From assembly GCA_910591455.2 (NCBI GenBank), contig OU342808.1:17439121-17503120 (forward strand): a DNA stretch of 64,000 bases. The letters are read 5' to 3'. The notes below the pieces were generated by a model. It was not told the DNA's origin. It searched no databases and saw only the letters and a program-made list of their open reading frames with translations. A program made the translations under genes and the position numbers. This document shows, one piece after another, positions 52,901 through 63,519 of this stretch (the stretch's first letter is position 1; every line of letters starts with the position of its first letter). Source of the DNA: Pholis gunnellus. Taxonomy: Eukaryota; Chordata; Actinopteri; Perciformes; Pholidae.

Positions 52901-54456
52901 GCATTTCACGAGCAGCACATTTCCCCGCTTTCACGCCGAGCCTCCGGCGTTTTAAGTACCACTTTACTTTTTCAGATACATAGATAAATAGCCAGACTTA
53001 AAACTTTCTCTGTTGTCTTTGTTTATTCTGAGTACTAATTCAACAACAATAACGCAGACGCCCTAAAAGGGCGTTTAAACCATCACCCCCCCCCCCCCCC
53101 CCCCCCACCCCCACCCTCCCACGTCCATGGGATGTCTCTGTGCTTTTGAAAGATGTGTACCTTTCTTCCTCAGCAGTGGGATCAACCTTTTGAAAGGTAA
53201 AAGAAGTCTGCATCGAATATGGCAATCGTTCCCGCAAGATTGATGCCAACCTTTTAAAAATTCACCATTGGCCCGGATTTAACATGGCCAAATGCTGATG
53301 TAAATGAGGAGAAGAAAAGTCGACCCTTTCATTGCAAATAAATCTGAGTTGCAGGCTTCAGCTCATAAATACCACAGCCTGTCAGAAGTCTTGTTTTATT
53401 GCTCTTGATGGAAATTATTGCATTTATTTATCTCATCCGGAGAGATAAGGCTCTGAAAGCCACAACTCACGCACAGCTCTCACATTATATGCAGATCTGC
53501 CGTTAGTCTTAAATTTCAAGGTTTTTGATTTTACACCCCCACATAAGAATTATTATGTTTTCCATAAACAGACCAAATACAGAACATGATACACAGAACA
53601 CCTGCTCGCTCTGTCGTCTTTTCACAAGTTATCTTTATTCTTCTGATCTACCTTGTTCTTTGTCTTTAACAACAAACTCTTACGCCGGCGTCTCCTCCAA
53701 TCGAAGCGATTCCCTTTTTTTAATGGCCAACTACATTGCATTATCATTATAAGATCATTTGTTTTATAATGCAATCCCGGAGCTCATTTTACCTTCAGAG
53801 CATGTCATGTTATGCAGCTCTCTCCAAGCTGTGAATTATTTTTTTTCTCCCCCCCCTGCTTGCTGTGGATTTATCGATCCGTAGGGGTGAGTCACAGGGT
53901 GTAATTCATGATAGCTTGATTGATGAGGATTTCAATCTTATATGGTTTGTTAACTTCAACTGCCCACAAAGTGCATTCTGTGCTGTTTTCTGTAATACAA
54001 GGCCATGAAACGGTAAAAAAAACAAGACTTCCCTTGAATAATGGAATCTTTCAGTTCCTCCAGAATTTACAAGATGCTGCCCCAATCCCCCCGGTAAAGG
54101 TCTGTTCAAGCCCCCGGGCAGCTGAGGCACGGTGTAACTTTTACCATATTTCACCCCTTAGATCCATCCTGGTGTTTCAGTGCTCGGTTATGTTTTTAGA
54201 TAGAAACGCCTTTGTGTAAGGAGGGAGTTTTCATGCTAAATAAATGATCTTGCGTTATACTTTAATGTCCGAGCAACGTGTCCTGGAACATAATTGTCCC
54301 CGTCAAATACAAAGTTTACATGCATTTACTATGTTTTTACTGTGGCGATCCATAAACTATTGTTGATGGAACATTGTTGCTTTCTGTCTCCCAGCAAGAG
54401 GACCACGAGCAGGCCGGACTATGAGCACCAGAGCAGTGGGAACTACGCCATGACGG
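40881..54456 (+). CDS. mvb12b: mvb12b (fam125b), ESCRT-I subunit MVB12B, partial, six coding exons
   Basis: MVB12B is the fourth subunit of ESCRT-I, which sorts ubiquitinated membrane cargo into multivesicular bodies at late endosomes. Joining 40881-40973, 45020-45115, 46902-46992, 47954-48083, 48227-48337 and 54395-54456 gives an unbroken frame of 194 residues plus one base. The product opens with MSEVSNQLPADPISAVGV and contains ADLWKDGLFKSKVTRYLCF, VKLIDIKDALPEGF, RKRRLCVK, GEINSMGLW and RPDYEHQSS. These match the recalled vertebrate MVB12B sequence in order. Residues about 10-150 form the MABP domain, a beta-prism fold that binds acidic membranes. Residues about 155-194 begin the linker. 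The C-terminal UMA domain is missing because the gene runs past the window; the human protein is about 320 residues. The ATG is the first in frame: an in-frame TGA lies in exon 1 at 39050-39052. MVB12A is less likely, since the matched segments are MVB12B-type. Teleosts may carry two copies, and I cannot say which this is. Confidence 0.93.
42140..42230 (+). repeat. SINE-like tail in mvb12b intron 2
   Basis: The segment GAAGCTCTTTGAGTGCTCGT, AAGACTAGAAAAGCGCAATA and ACAGTCCGTTTACCATTTAA resembles the conserved 3' end of an abundant fish short interspersed repeat. The upstream head is not recognisable, so this is a truncated or decayed copy. Confidence 0.5.
43550..43830. promoter_or_regulatory. 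CpG-rich patch in mvb12b intron 2
   Basis: The stretch is GC- and CpG-rich, with GCGGCGCCGGGC near 43566, CGCCGTGGCTCGG near 43631 and GCGTCGCGTCCTCGCTGCCGG near 43669, inside an otherwise ordinary intron. An antisense frame of 122 codons (43466-43834) and a shorter sense frame from ATG 43564 are open, but neither resembles a known protein or the N-terminus of human MVB12B. An alternative first exon or an enhancer are both possible. Confidence 0.3.
45020..45115 (+). CDS. mvb12b: mvb12b exon 3, MABP domain
   Basis: This exon encodes 32 residues (32-63), starting VAQTTDGSDADLW and ending CFTRKT. It begins and ends in phase 0. The acceptor follows an unusually long pyrimidine tract (about 44960-45017, mostly T). 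The donor is ACT|GTAAGT. The ADLWKDGLFKSKVTRYLCF segment is the most strongly conserved MVB12B signature in the window. Confidence 0.94.
45116..46901 (+). other. mvb12b: mvb12b intron 3
   Basis: A 1.79 kb intron (GTAAGT...TTAG) with a 22-base A run at 46777-46798 and smaller A and T runs nearby. Nothing else is recognisable. Confidence 0.85.
46777..46798. repeat. poly-A run
   Basis: Twenty-two A residues about 100 bases before mvb12b exon 4. No retrotransposon body is visible upstream. Confidence 0.95.
46902..46992 (+). CDS. mvb12b: mvb12b exon 4, MABP domain
   Basis: The acceptor is CTGTTAG|GGC and the donor is ACAA|GTAAGT. The exon encodes residues 64-93 plus one base, including VKLIDIKDALPEGFTPVEE. 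It starts in phase 0 and ends in phase 1. The loop joining the exon 3 strand to this strand is about six residues shorter than in the human protein as I recall it. Confidence 0.93.
46993..47953 (+). other. mvb12b: mvb12b intron 4
   Basis: A 0.96 kb AT-rich intron (GTAAGT...TCAG). It holds a short TTG-repeat near 47036-47050 and no coding signal. Confidence 0.85.
47954..48083 (+). CDS. mvb12b: mvb12b exon 5, MABP domain
   Basis: The exon follows CATCAG and ends at the donor ATAGG|GTGAGC. It enters in phase 1, so the split codon gives lysine, and leaves in phase 2. It encodes residues 94-136: a basic patch (MRKRRLCVK), a small-residue stretch SSPCAAAVTAVYDIQ, and KYHLVNYTCI. Using the next downstream AG as acceptor would shift the frame and lose the match, so the acceptor is well fixed. 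Confidence 0.92.
48084..48226 (+). other. mvb12b: mvb12b intron 5
   Basis: A short 143-base intron (GTGAGC...ACAG), in contrast to the kilobase-scale introns around it. Exons 5 and 6 together complete the MABP domain. Confidence 0.88.
48227..48337 (+). CDS. mvb12b: mvb12b exon 6, end of MABP domain and linker
   Basis: This exon is only 143 bases downstream of exon 5, with acceptor TTTACACAG and donor GCAAG|GTAACA. It encodes GEINSMGLWCRTGDV, the last conserved MABP strand, and then a hydrophilic Ser/Thr/Pro/Glu-rich linker (SQHQPSQETSSTAHEDAPAN). It begins by completing a glycine codon and ends in phase 2. Confidence 0.92.
48338..54394 (+). other. mvb12b: mvb12b intron 6
   Basis: A 6.06 kb intron (GTAACA...CCAG). 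It holds a CpG-rich island in its first 800 bases, a 23-base G run (48967-48989) and a 21-base C run (53086-53106). I looked for a small exon encoding the linker segment present in human MVB12B and did not find one. Confidence 0.8.
48540..49150. promoter_or_regulatory. CpG-rich intronic island in mvb12b intron 6
   Basis: CpG dinucleotides cluster here (for example GCGAGGCGGAGG near 48622 and GAGAGCGAGCGACAG near 48706), unlike the AT-rich flanks. The patch carries an ATG in good context (GCCATGC, ATG at 48758-48760) opening 54 codons to a TAA at 48920-48922, and a 23-base G run at 48967-48989. It could be an alternative promoter or the start of a non-coding transcript. The short open frame matches nothing I know. 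Confidence 0.35.
54395..54456 (+). CDS. mvb12b: mvb12b exon 7, linker
   Basis: The acceptor is CTGTCTCCCAG and the donor is ACGG|GTAAAT. The exon encodes KRTTSRPDYEHQSSGNYAMT (residues 175-194) and ends in phase 1 with a G. The DYEHQ motif is shared with human MVB12B. The next human residues after this segment are A-M-D-G, and a split codon starting with G is compatible with that alanine. I found no following exon in 54457-64000. Confidence 0.88.
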
Positions 54457-55805
54457 GTAAATGATCTCCCATTTTACATGGATGCAATTCAGTGTCATTC
54501 ATGACTTCACTGTAGACAATTAAAGGGATTTAATAGTTTGCCCAAGATGCATTAGGTTGTAAAACTGCTTACTTTTATAATTTCTCCCTGGAAGAAAAAG
54601 CTCCAAATATTTGGAGAAGAGGTTCAATACTTACTTATGCTCTCTATGTACACTGAACGTCGTCTCCACGTGTACATAAAGGCGTCACCTCCGCTACTTG
54701 ATCTACAAACGCTCTAGATCTCCTCAGTGATGGATACCGCAGAGAGCTTCGCTTATCTGAGCGAACGTGACTTCCCAGAGGAGCTCGGCATTACACTCAA
54801 GAGAACATTTAAAAGCTGCCAAAGACGATCCGTCACATGCCATACTTACATACGTGTATACCGTGCATTGCACCGGACGGATTCCCTTCTCTTTGTCAAG
54901 GAGAGAAACTCGGCAATAGCACAATGCTCCGGGACTAAAACAGAAGAGAGGCTAATTCGTTAGGAAGCGGAGCTTAGCTATGACAGCCTCAGAGCCATGG
55001 AGTCAGAGCCGGCTGAGGCGCTCGAGCCTTAAAGAGCGTGTGATCCACACGAGGTGAGCGAGGCAGGCAGGTTTTTATCCAGCTGGAGAGAGACACCATG
55101 TGGTGAGGATTCCTCCTGCTGCTCATGCCGAGGCACAGCCAGGCTATGGCCATGGTACACCCTGCCTTTTCAATGCAAGCCTATTAAACAATTGCTGAAG
55201 TGCACATGATAGAACTGCGTAAGGCAATGTTTAAATAAAAAAAACTAATTTGATTTTAAAGTCTCTAAATTCTCAGCTTTTTTTTTTTAAATTTTATTTT
55301 TTCATGCCGACATAAAAAAGAATCATGTAATTGACAAGAAATTAATACATAATTTTGTTGCTCTGACTGTCATATTATAAGTTTGCGAAGACAAGTGTGG
55401 CCCTGAAGGAGCAGACATTACCACACAGCTGAGTGGTTTGTGGCATTGGGAGTGCGACTCCTCCGCTGGGACAGGGTTTGAGTGACAGTGAAGAACATGC
55501 ACATACTGTACAGTACGTTGCCAGCAGTCATCCTTTAGCTCCAGAAAACTGTCCTTTGCAGCTGTGCAGCCTCTACCTTCACGTGTCCCTGCGTGATGTT
55601 TAAAAGAAGAGAGGATAATGGAGTTAGCCCGAGCTTTATTTCTTGAGACTGTGTACTCGTCAGGCTTTACAGCATCCCACTGCGAATGTGAGAGCACGCA
55701 ACTCTCCTTCATTAACAACGTGATAGCCCGCGGACCAAGTGTGAGGTCGTTGCCGACAGCCTATTTGTGTTAATTGTTAGCGGTGGTAGCTCTGGCGTGT
55801 GCGCG

Positions 55806-55827
55806 TGTGTGTGTGTGTGTGTGTGTG
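55806..55827. repeat. (GT)n microsatellite
   Basis: About 11 GT units with GC-containing variants on both sides. Confidence 0.95.
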
Positions 55828-58800
55828 GCCGCGTGGGTGTCTGCTTGTGCACGCGTGTGTGTGTGGGCTGACAGCTGGCCAGGTTCGAGTTGGTCTAAAA
55901 CCATGTGCGCTCTGTCAGGGTTGTACAGGCGCCTTCTTTAGGATTGATGAATTGCCTGCTTTCTTGATTAAACCCTCCGTCACTTCCCAACAAAACAAAA
56001 ACCCGAGCAGAGAGAAAAAAAAGAAAAAAAGAGTGAGTTGAGGGGAGGAGAGGTAACATGTCTGGGAAATCTGTCATCCGCAGTCACATCATGTACAGAT
56101 GTGATGTGCAGGAGCTTTGACATTTATTACCAGAATATTAAAAACTAATTCACATTTATCTTGCAGCCCTTTTTTTTTTTTTTTTTTTTTTCCTCCACTT
56201 GACAGTTCAAGCTCATTTGAAAAGTTATCAAGTTTTCATAGCAGCGCCAACCTTTTGCTTTTCTTCACCACGTTGCTTTGATCCACGCCAAGTCCCTTTG
56301 CCAATTAGGTCTGTTCCTCATGCATTGACAGGAACGCAGGAAGTTTAAAGGTAATTAAACGTGCATTCATGAAATGTGTCTAAAAAGCATATGTTTGATA
56401 AAAAATGAATGTGATGGTGTTGAAGCCCTAAAATAGACCTATACGACGTGTTGCATTGCACTCTCTCATCATTACCTACAGAACGACGTATAGTATTCAG
56501 CAGACATCCAGCTGATAAGAAGGTAAACGTAATAAAAAGTAATACATTTACATATCTATCGCATTAATCAAAAATAAATCCTGACATTGGCCCTGATCTA
56601 ACGTAATATGGAGAGCAATTATTTCCCTATCCATTAGAGGAACTTCAATTAACACACACGAGACAGTTCATCCTTCAGAGGAGGAGGAGGAGGAGAAAAT
56701 AGGAGGCTCAAAATTAACTTGGGTTTGCAAAATATCTTGGCAGAATGACAGTGATTTTTGATTTTCAGGAAACAATATTGGAATTCTTATTAAACTATGT
56801 GCATCTGCTTTTAATTTGCTGCAAATAATTGGAAAATGCAATGGAGCTTTCCAATTAAAGCTCCACTTTATGCTGTTTAATAATACCCTCATAATATTAT
56901 AGCTTATGAAATGACAGGTGAGTTGGTGTATGAATAAAACATAAAGCCCTGTAATAAGAGGCAGAAAAAAAAAACCGGGACAGTTGTTGGGGGGCTTTTA
57001 AATGCTCGACATAATTTGCATATATTAATCTCCTCTTTTCAGCCTTATCAAGTATTCCACTGTATTTGAAGTTAAAATAGTCGTGACAGGCAGGGGTGCG
57101 CTTCGTTTTTTCCAAGGATTTATTACTTGTATAATTCTGGATCTTTAATAAGCCAATATGACTGATCCTCTGAGTTCTGTGGAATTTGGTTAATTGTTCC
57201 AGATGGTGCTCACTGATTATGCAAAATTACTTTATTTCTCCTCTTTTTTTCCCCCAGCTACACCATTTCCTGATTGACTAACATGGAGAAAAAAGATTAT
57301 TTTTGGCGCCGCACTTTCATTAAGAGGGTTCTCATCAGGTTTCAAACAAAAGTTCCATCTTATCTCCCTGTGTAGTTGTAGGCGAGGCTGTGCAGAGGGA
57401 GGCGATCAGCCGGCTCTTATCTCAAACCGGGATAGATCTCAACTGCTTCTGCACCGCTGGGGTTATATTTTAGAATAACACAATTCTTTAGGCTGAGGGA
57501 TTAAAAAACACGACCTCTGGATAGTGACACAAAAGTTATTATAGTGTACGGCGTTCTCTTCTTTCTCTTTTCTGCTCTCTTTCTCTCCCACAGATTGATG
57601 AAATTACTAAGCAGCGAGGTTGGTCCCCTCCACTTGCAGCTCGGGCTCCTTCCACAACTCACTAACATTCTGTTTTGCATCAGCTAAACCGAGCTGAATG
57701 AATCATTTATGGAAGTGTTATGGGGGAGTATCGGCAGATTTACTGCCGAGCTTTTACTTTAGATGGAATGGGATTTCTATGAAACCGATCTTGATGTCTG
57801 AAGTAATGCCAAAGCTTACATCAAGACATGAAAGGAACGCTCTTAAAACCCTCGTTTTGCTTCTTAATTCCCCTGGTCAGCAAAAGGCGAAATAGGGAGG
57901 GAGGGGAGAGGGGGGGGGGGGGGGTTCAGCAGGAAAATAGTATTTACACCTAATGTAGACTCACGCACACCTCCTCAAACTGTTTACTACTCTCAGCAAC
58001 TCATGATATGAAGGACTGCCGTATTTCTTCTTAAAATGTGATGGCTTATAAATTACAGCGTTTATAATTATGATTAAATTGAATATTAGGTTTGAGCTGT
58101 TCATGCATTTTCCTTCTTCAAATAGGAGCATAGTTTCAACATTTGGACAAAAATCTGCATGTTAAGAACAAAAATGAATGCTCAGAAGATCTTTAAGAAG
58201 AAGGGAAGAGATTTTACGAGAGTTACTGTCGGTGTCATTGAGTGCAAGTTAGTCAGAACTGAAAAGAACTAAAAACTAAAAAGATGAACATAATTGTTTT
58301 CTGATCTCAATACAAGCTTTGTTTCCTTGTGAATCTTGGATCATGGAATAATTTAAATTGGACACGTTTTCAGAAAATTGTGATTTTGGAGTTTGTGCGT
58401 ATATTTTTAAGAATACAAAATTTAAAAAGTTCTCTTAATTCTTAAGAATTTTTTTATCTGAAAACGTTTGAAAAAGCACTGTAGTCTAATTTGTTAGGAA
58501 ATAACATTCAAACCAGAGCCAAACACAATAGAGAAATCAAAGTTTGTTTGTTTTTTGAATGTGGATTCTGTTTGTCTCCGACGTCAAAAAGCTGTTTTGG
58601 ATTTTAACAGGTGAAACACTCTTTTAAGAAAATCCTGTTGGCTGAATCCAAAATGTGATCGGACTATCCAGGTTATTTTGGAGACGTGATCGATCCCAGA
58701 GTGAGGGTGCCATTAAGTATTTGGGGATCAATCCTGAAGGGATCGTAATGGAATTTTTGACTGGAGCCTTGAAGCCCTCAGGATTTCTGGACCTTTATTG

Positions 58801-61800
58801 CAGTCAAATACGAGACTTTAAATGGCCTGTGCATTTGCAGGCCAGACTGGACTCTGGAGTCTCATCCCTCATTGCTTTCTATCCATCCCTGAGATAGTAG
58901 CAGTGCTCCATTAGTTTCAGTGTCCAGACGTGGACAGTCTCAATGGATGGGCCTGTCACGGCTCCCTCGTTTGCCCCATGTACAGCAGGGTTTGTTATCA
59001 CACATCTAATTAGAACTTGATAAAAAATATTTCACAAAAATCCAGTCATTAAATATAGTTTAAGGAGATTTATGGTCAAATATGCCTTAAAGATCTTTTA
59101 ATGGCTCTGCTGACTTGTTAAGTTTGTAATTAATGATCTTCTAATACATACTGTGGTGTGATTTAGAAAGCACAATGAGATTCTGGGAATGAAGTCGTTT
59201 TGGAAAAGGGCATCTGGGGCTCCCAGAAGCTCTATTAAATAGTTCTGCTCAGACTGGTTTGCTTAAAGCCATGCTGTGAAAAAGTTCACACACATCAGCA
59301 TCTTCACATATAGACATATAGACCATTTTTATGTGAGGGTGCGAGGAATCGTGCATGATTATAATACAGTTCCTTTGTCATTTCATAATAGTCAATTAGT
59401 GTGTACAGAAAAGTCTACGGCTCTAGTGGTACTTTCACTTTTTTTTATTTAAAGGATGGAAAACGTCTTTCATCAAAGTCCACTAATCTACACACCGTAA
59501 AACCAATAAGCAAATGCATATGTATCAAACTGTAAATGCATTCTACTAATAACAGTCGCCTGTTTCGTCCGGAGAGTAATGGTGTCCTTATTAGCATAAT
59601 TAATGACAAATGGCAGCGCAGCATTGGTGGATTGGTTGTAGGGGATGATAAATTGGTGGATGCCCAGGTTAGTGGCTGCCAAGGAGGCCTCTTTGGCTGT
59701 CATCCCTCCTGCTTCCACTCTGGCACAGTTCATTACTCACCGTGTGAGATGCCACTTTACATTGCCTGGTACTGTGAGCATGGAGAACTTAATAATGCCA
59801 CCACAACCACACAGGGCCTGCTGCTTTTACCCACAGTCCAGAGGGCAAGCAGCTCAGCGAGGGCTAGGGGTTGTGGGGGAGCAAGGCGACGCGGGAACCG
59901 TCTCCTGCAGCTGCACCGATCAAAACGGATCACAAGTCAGTCGCTACTTGAGGGGAACCGGGGCCATATGACCCAGTCTCCAGTGCTGGTGAGTGTTTCT
60001 TGTTAGGATTTCTGGGGCTCGCCACATCCCTCGCATCATTACGGGTTAGTTTGCCCACAGAACCGCTAATTAAGAGGGGATTTGTGTAATTGTGCCTTCT
60101 GCTGTGTCCCATCCGGCACTTGCAATTTACTGTCAGCCCTCTGCCAGCTTTTACACTTGTCCAGAGAGGCGTACCCCATTTATACACACATTCTGCTGCA
60201 CATTTACCAGCAGCACACAGCTGGGGATCAATGCCAGTGCCATGGCAATGTCTTAAAAGACACTGTGCTGCTGATTAAAGTCTGATTGTCCATTTAATTT
60301 CATGAGAGCTTTCAATACCAAGCCAGGAAGAAGGGTTCTCCCAGTGCTTCTCCAGCACAGACTCCTTTTAGAAACTGTTATTACAAGTTTTGTAATTATA
60401 CCAGACCACTGAAGACTTTAAGTACTTCAATTATTTCTTACATATATATATATATATATATGCATGACATATACAGTGCCCATATTGGAGAAGTTATCAC
60501 ACAGGCACACACCTCCTCATAGCGTTGTAGTGCATAATGTTATGCAGCGGTGTTTGTGGCCAGCTCACCATAGGTGTTGCTGGCTCTGCCCACTTTCTGG
60601 AAGACTGATGGACCGGCGCCCGACTGGGGCTGCCTCCTGGCTCCCTACCCACAACCAGATTTCAAGGACTGCTTGTCACAGATGGAAAAGTAAGTGGGTC
60701 ATTCTGCATAAGCTTGCCATTTTGCATCCCTCTGGTAATGAAAAAAAAAAATAAAAATAGCTGAGTTTTAATGTTGGGGACATTTGACTGTAGATGGCAT
60801 TTGCGTCTATTGTTTTTTTGTATTTAAGTGTTTTTATTCTTATTTCAGTATCTGTCATGTAAATTGAACTGATCGACACTAGTTAAAATGTTAAAGGCCA
60901 TCTTCTACAGTTATTGTTTTTAGCTATATGTTTGATGGTGCATTTATGGCATTTCATAAAGCTTTCAGAATAAGTTAAAATGTTGTAAACATCACCGTTT
61001 CTTTTGACAAGTATTCATAAGAGTGGATAAGCAGAAAGCTTGTGTAAAATGATCCGCTCCCTTGGTGCTTCTCTTCTGTTTTCCCTCCACACTTTCTCTC
61101 CATAAACCTGAATGTGCAGCAGCCCCATCCATCCACTGGATGTCTTGCATACTACTCTTAGCATTGGAAACATTTAGATTTGTTTACATTTGGATGAGAT
61201 TAAATAAATATTTTAGTATAAACTAACTGACTTGCTGTCAGGAGGATTGCAACAGAAACGTGCACAGAGCACAGAGTGGGGTAACGAGCCGCACACAGCC
61301 GGCAGAAACCAATACAAACCCTCAACATCATTTCAGTACGTGATCTTTTTTAGTATCAATGTTGTACATGTTTTACAATGTTAATTGACTCCTCAGTAAA
61401 CATTTCAATAATTTAAAAGTTACACTTCCACTTTTGCAAGTGAGCTTTTCTAACACATTGAAATTTCTCTTCACTCGTCTGTCTAGAGGGCTTGAAAAAG
61501 ATAAAAGAAAAAGAATGGGTTTCATAGAGCCGTAGTCATTAAAAGAATCTGAAAATAGCAACTCGCTATCATCTGTTCTCATAGCACGGGTCAGGAGCTC
61601 TGACACCTCCAAAATTCCTCCTGTCAGGGTAGGGGGCCATTTGTATTCTCTCTCATTAGGCAATTTGACTAATGACCTGCCGTGGCTGCAGGGCTACTGA
61701 GGGACCCGGAGCCTCGCGCCCTCTCTCTTGCAGCAGCCTGAACACACACCCTCTATTGGAATGGCACAGATGGCATGCCCGGGCGACAAAATAAACTACA

Positions 61801-63519
61801 ATATGTCTCCGAGATGCTGTCAGGCCTGGGCACTATTTCTCATGTCAGAGAGGGGCTAAGGGCTGTGAGTGGGCATAGGGGGTCCTCCTCCAGCTCTCTG
61901 TTCATCTACTCACCATTATCTGCAGAGGTGACAGAGAGCGGGGTCTGCAACTAGAATAGCATTTCCATGGTCTGCATAAGGAATCCGCCTCAAATTGAGA
62001 GTCACCCCGACAGGAAAGGTATTGCCATGTCTAGCCCGGCTAGACAAAGAGAAAAGGCAACATCCACTTGTTTGGAATATGAAATACAGCTGGATCCAAA
62101 TAAAGCTCTAACGTGTTTTTGAGGAACTTTACTTATTATCTCTTATCGTTCTATGGTTCCAAACCATAGAAATCGGCTCAACCGCGAGTAAAAAAGGTTG
62201 TAGTGGATGCTCATTTGCGCTTGCAGATTATTGCCCTGTGACTGTGACTTTCTCACTTAATTCAGGTGCGAGACAAGATTCACCCCAAGTAATCGTACTA
62301 GACAGAGATCAATGCAATTCTGCTGAATTAGTGAAGTGTAAAATAAAAGTTCATCAACAGTCCTAAAGTGTTACTCTTGAGTTGCGGTTCAGGTAATAAG
62401 CGGTATGCTCGATCACCCGCGCATATTTTTCCATCAGTCAGTGTCGGGAGCGCAAACTCGCTGTGGTTTATGTGCGTGTATGGACGCCCGTGCGCACGGC
62501 CACGTCTGTTAGAATCCTGGAAATGCAATGTATGGCGCTGCTGAAGTCCTGGGTGACAGTGCATCCAACAATGGAAGAGTGAGGGATTAGTGCTCAGCCC
62601 AGCGTACGAGGGAGCCCTTCCCGCCCTGAAACAGCCATTCATCTGTGCCCAGGGGCTGCAGATGACAATGCAGCCATTGCTCATCGCACCTGACGGAGTC
62701 ATTAATAAGGCAATGATCCACACGGGGCCTGTGCTGACTCCGTTCTTTACACTACAATCACTCAAGCCACAGGGTCCTCCTTACTTAACGCCACCTCTGC
62801 GCTCACCGCCACCACCATCATCATCATCATCATGATAGTCATTGTACCAAAATTCCTGCCAGATGTTTTCATATTGACTGCACTCACATACTCCAAAAGC
62901 CAAATAACTACCCAATTCCCCACACTGCAATACAATCATGAGTTAATGGACTGTAGCCCGGCCATTTGAGCAGCTAGAACATGCTTCATAGTGGGATTCC
63001 TGGTCAGAAGATTGGATTTACATTATTTTTGCCCTTTGCACCTTCGGGTTTCTCCACGGTATCCATTTCTTACCACCAAGTCATATCCCACGCGTCTCCA
63101 TTTGTCTGGATGTAAGATAGCCTCTCTAGTATAGATGGTGGTGGAATACAAAGTGAGACCTGGTTTTAAATGTGATCCTTGAGCAATAAAGAAACTCTGT
63201 GGCCTTCAGCTCTGCATTCATCCGTCCGCGCCACGCAGATCCATCAGCAGCTACAATCTCGGCTTCCCATTGCTGGCTATTGATTCAAATGTATTCTCCC
63301 TGCCTGCCTGCCTCTGCCTAGCAATGGTGCTCCCAGCAACACAGCAGTGCGTGTTCACTTGTTTTTATGAGCTTAAACAAGTCATTGGACCTACCCAATC
63401 ACCCTGGTGTGTTTGCTGCTTCAGATGGCCACATATCTAAAGGCGCTACAGGGAGGTGGGTGTAAAGGCTGCGGCGTTGAAGGAAGGAGGATAATCCTTT
63501 CACTCGTGGAGAGGCTATA

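Noticed and set aside
52913..52970. Possible missing mvb12b linker exon (translation begins HIS-P-L)
   Set aside because: The resemblance to the human linker is limited to three residues and there is no suitable donor in the right phase.
54727..54963. 78-codon open frame 270 bases after mvb12b exon 7
   Set aside because: It does not continue the MVB12B sequence (expected M-D-G-V-P-F after the split codon), and there is no matching acceptor.
59536..60006. 156-codon plus-strand open frame in mvb12b intron 7
   Set aside because: No recognisable domain and no exon-like borders. Better explained as non-coding, possibly conserved, sequence.
62151..62171. Short hairpin (TCTATGGTT / AACCATAGA)
   Set aside because: A 9-base stem with a 3-base loop is expected by chance in a window this size and has no supporting context.
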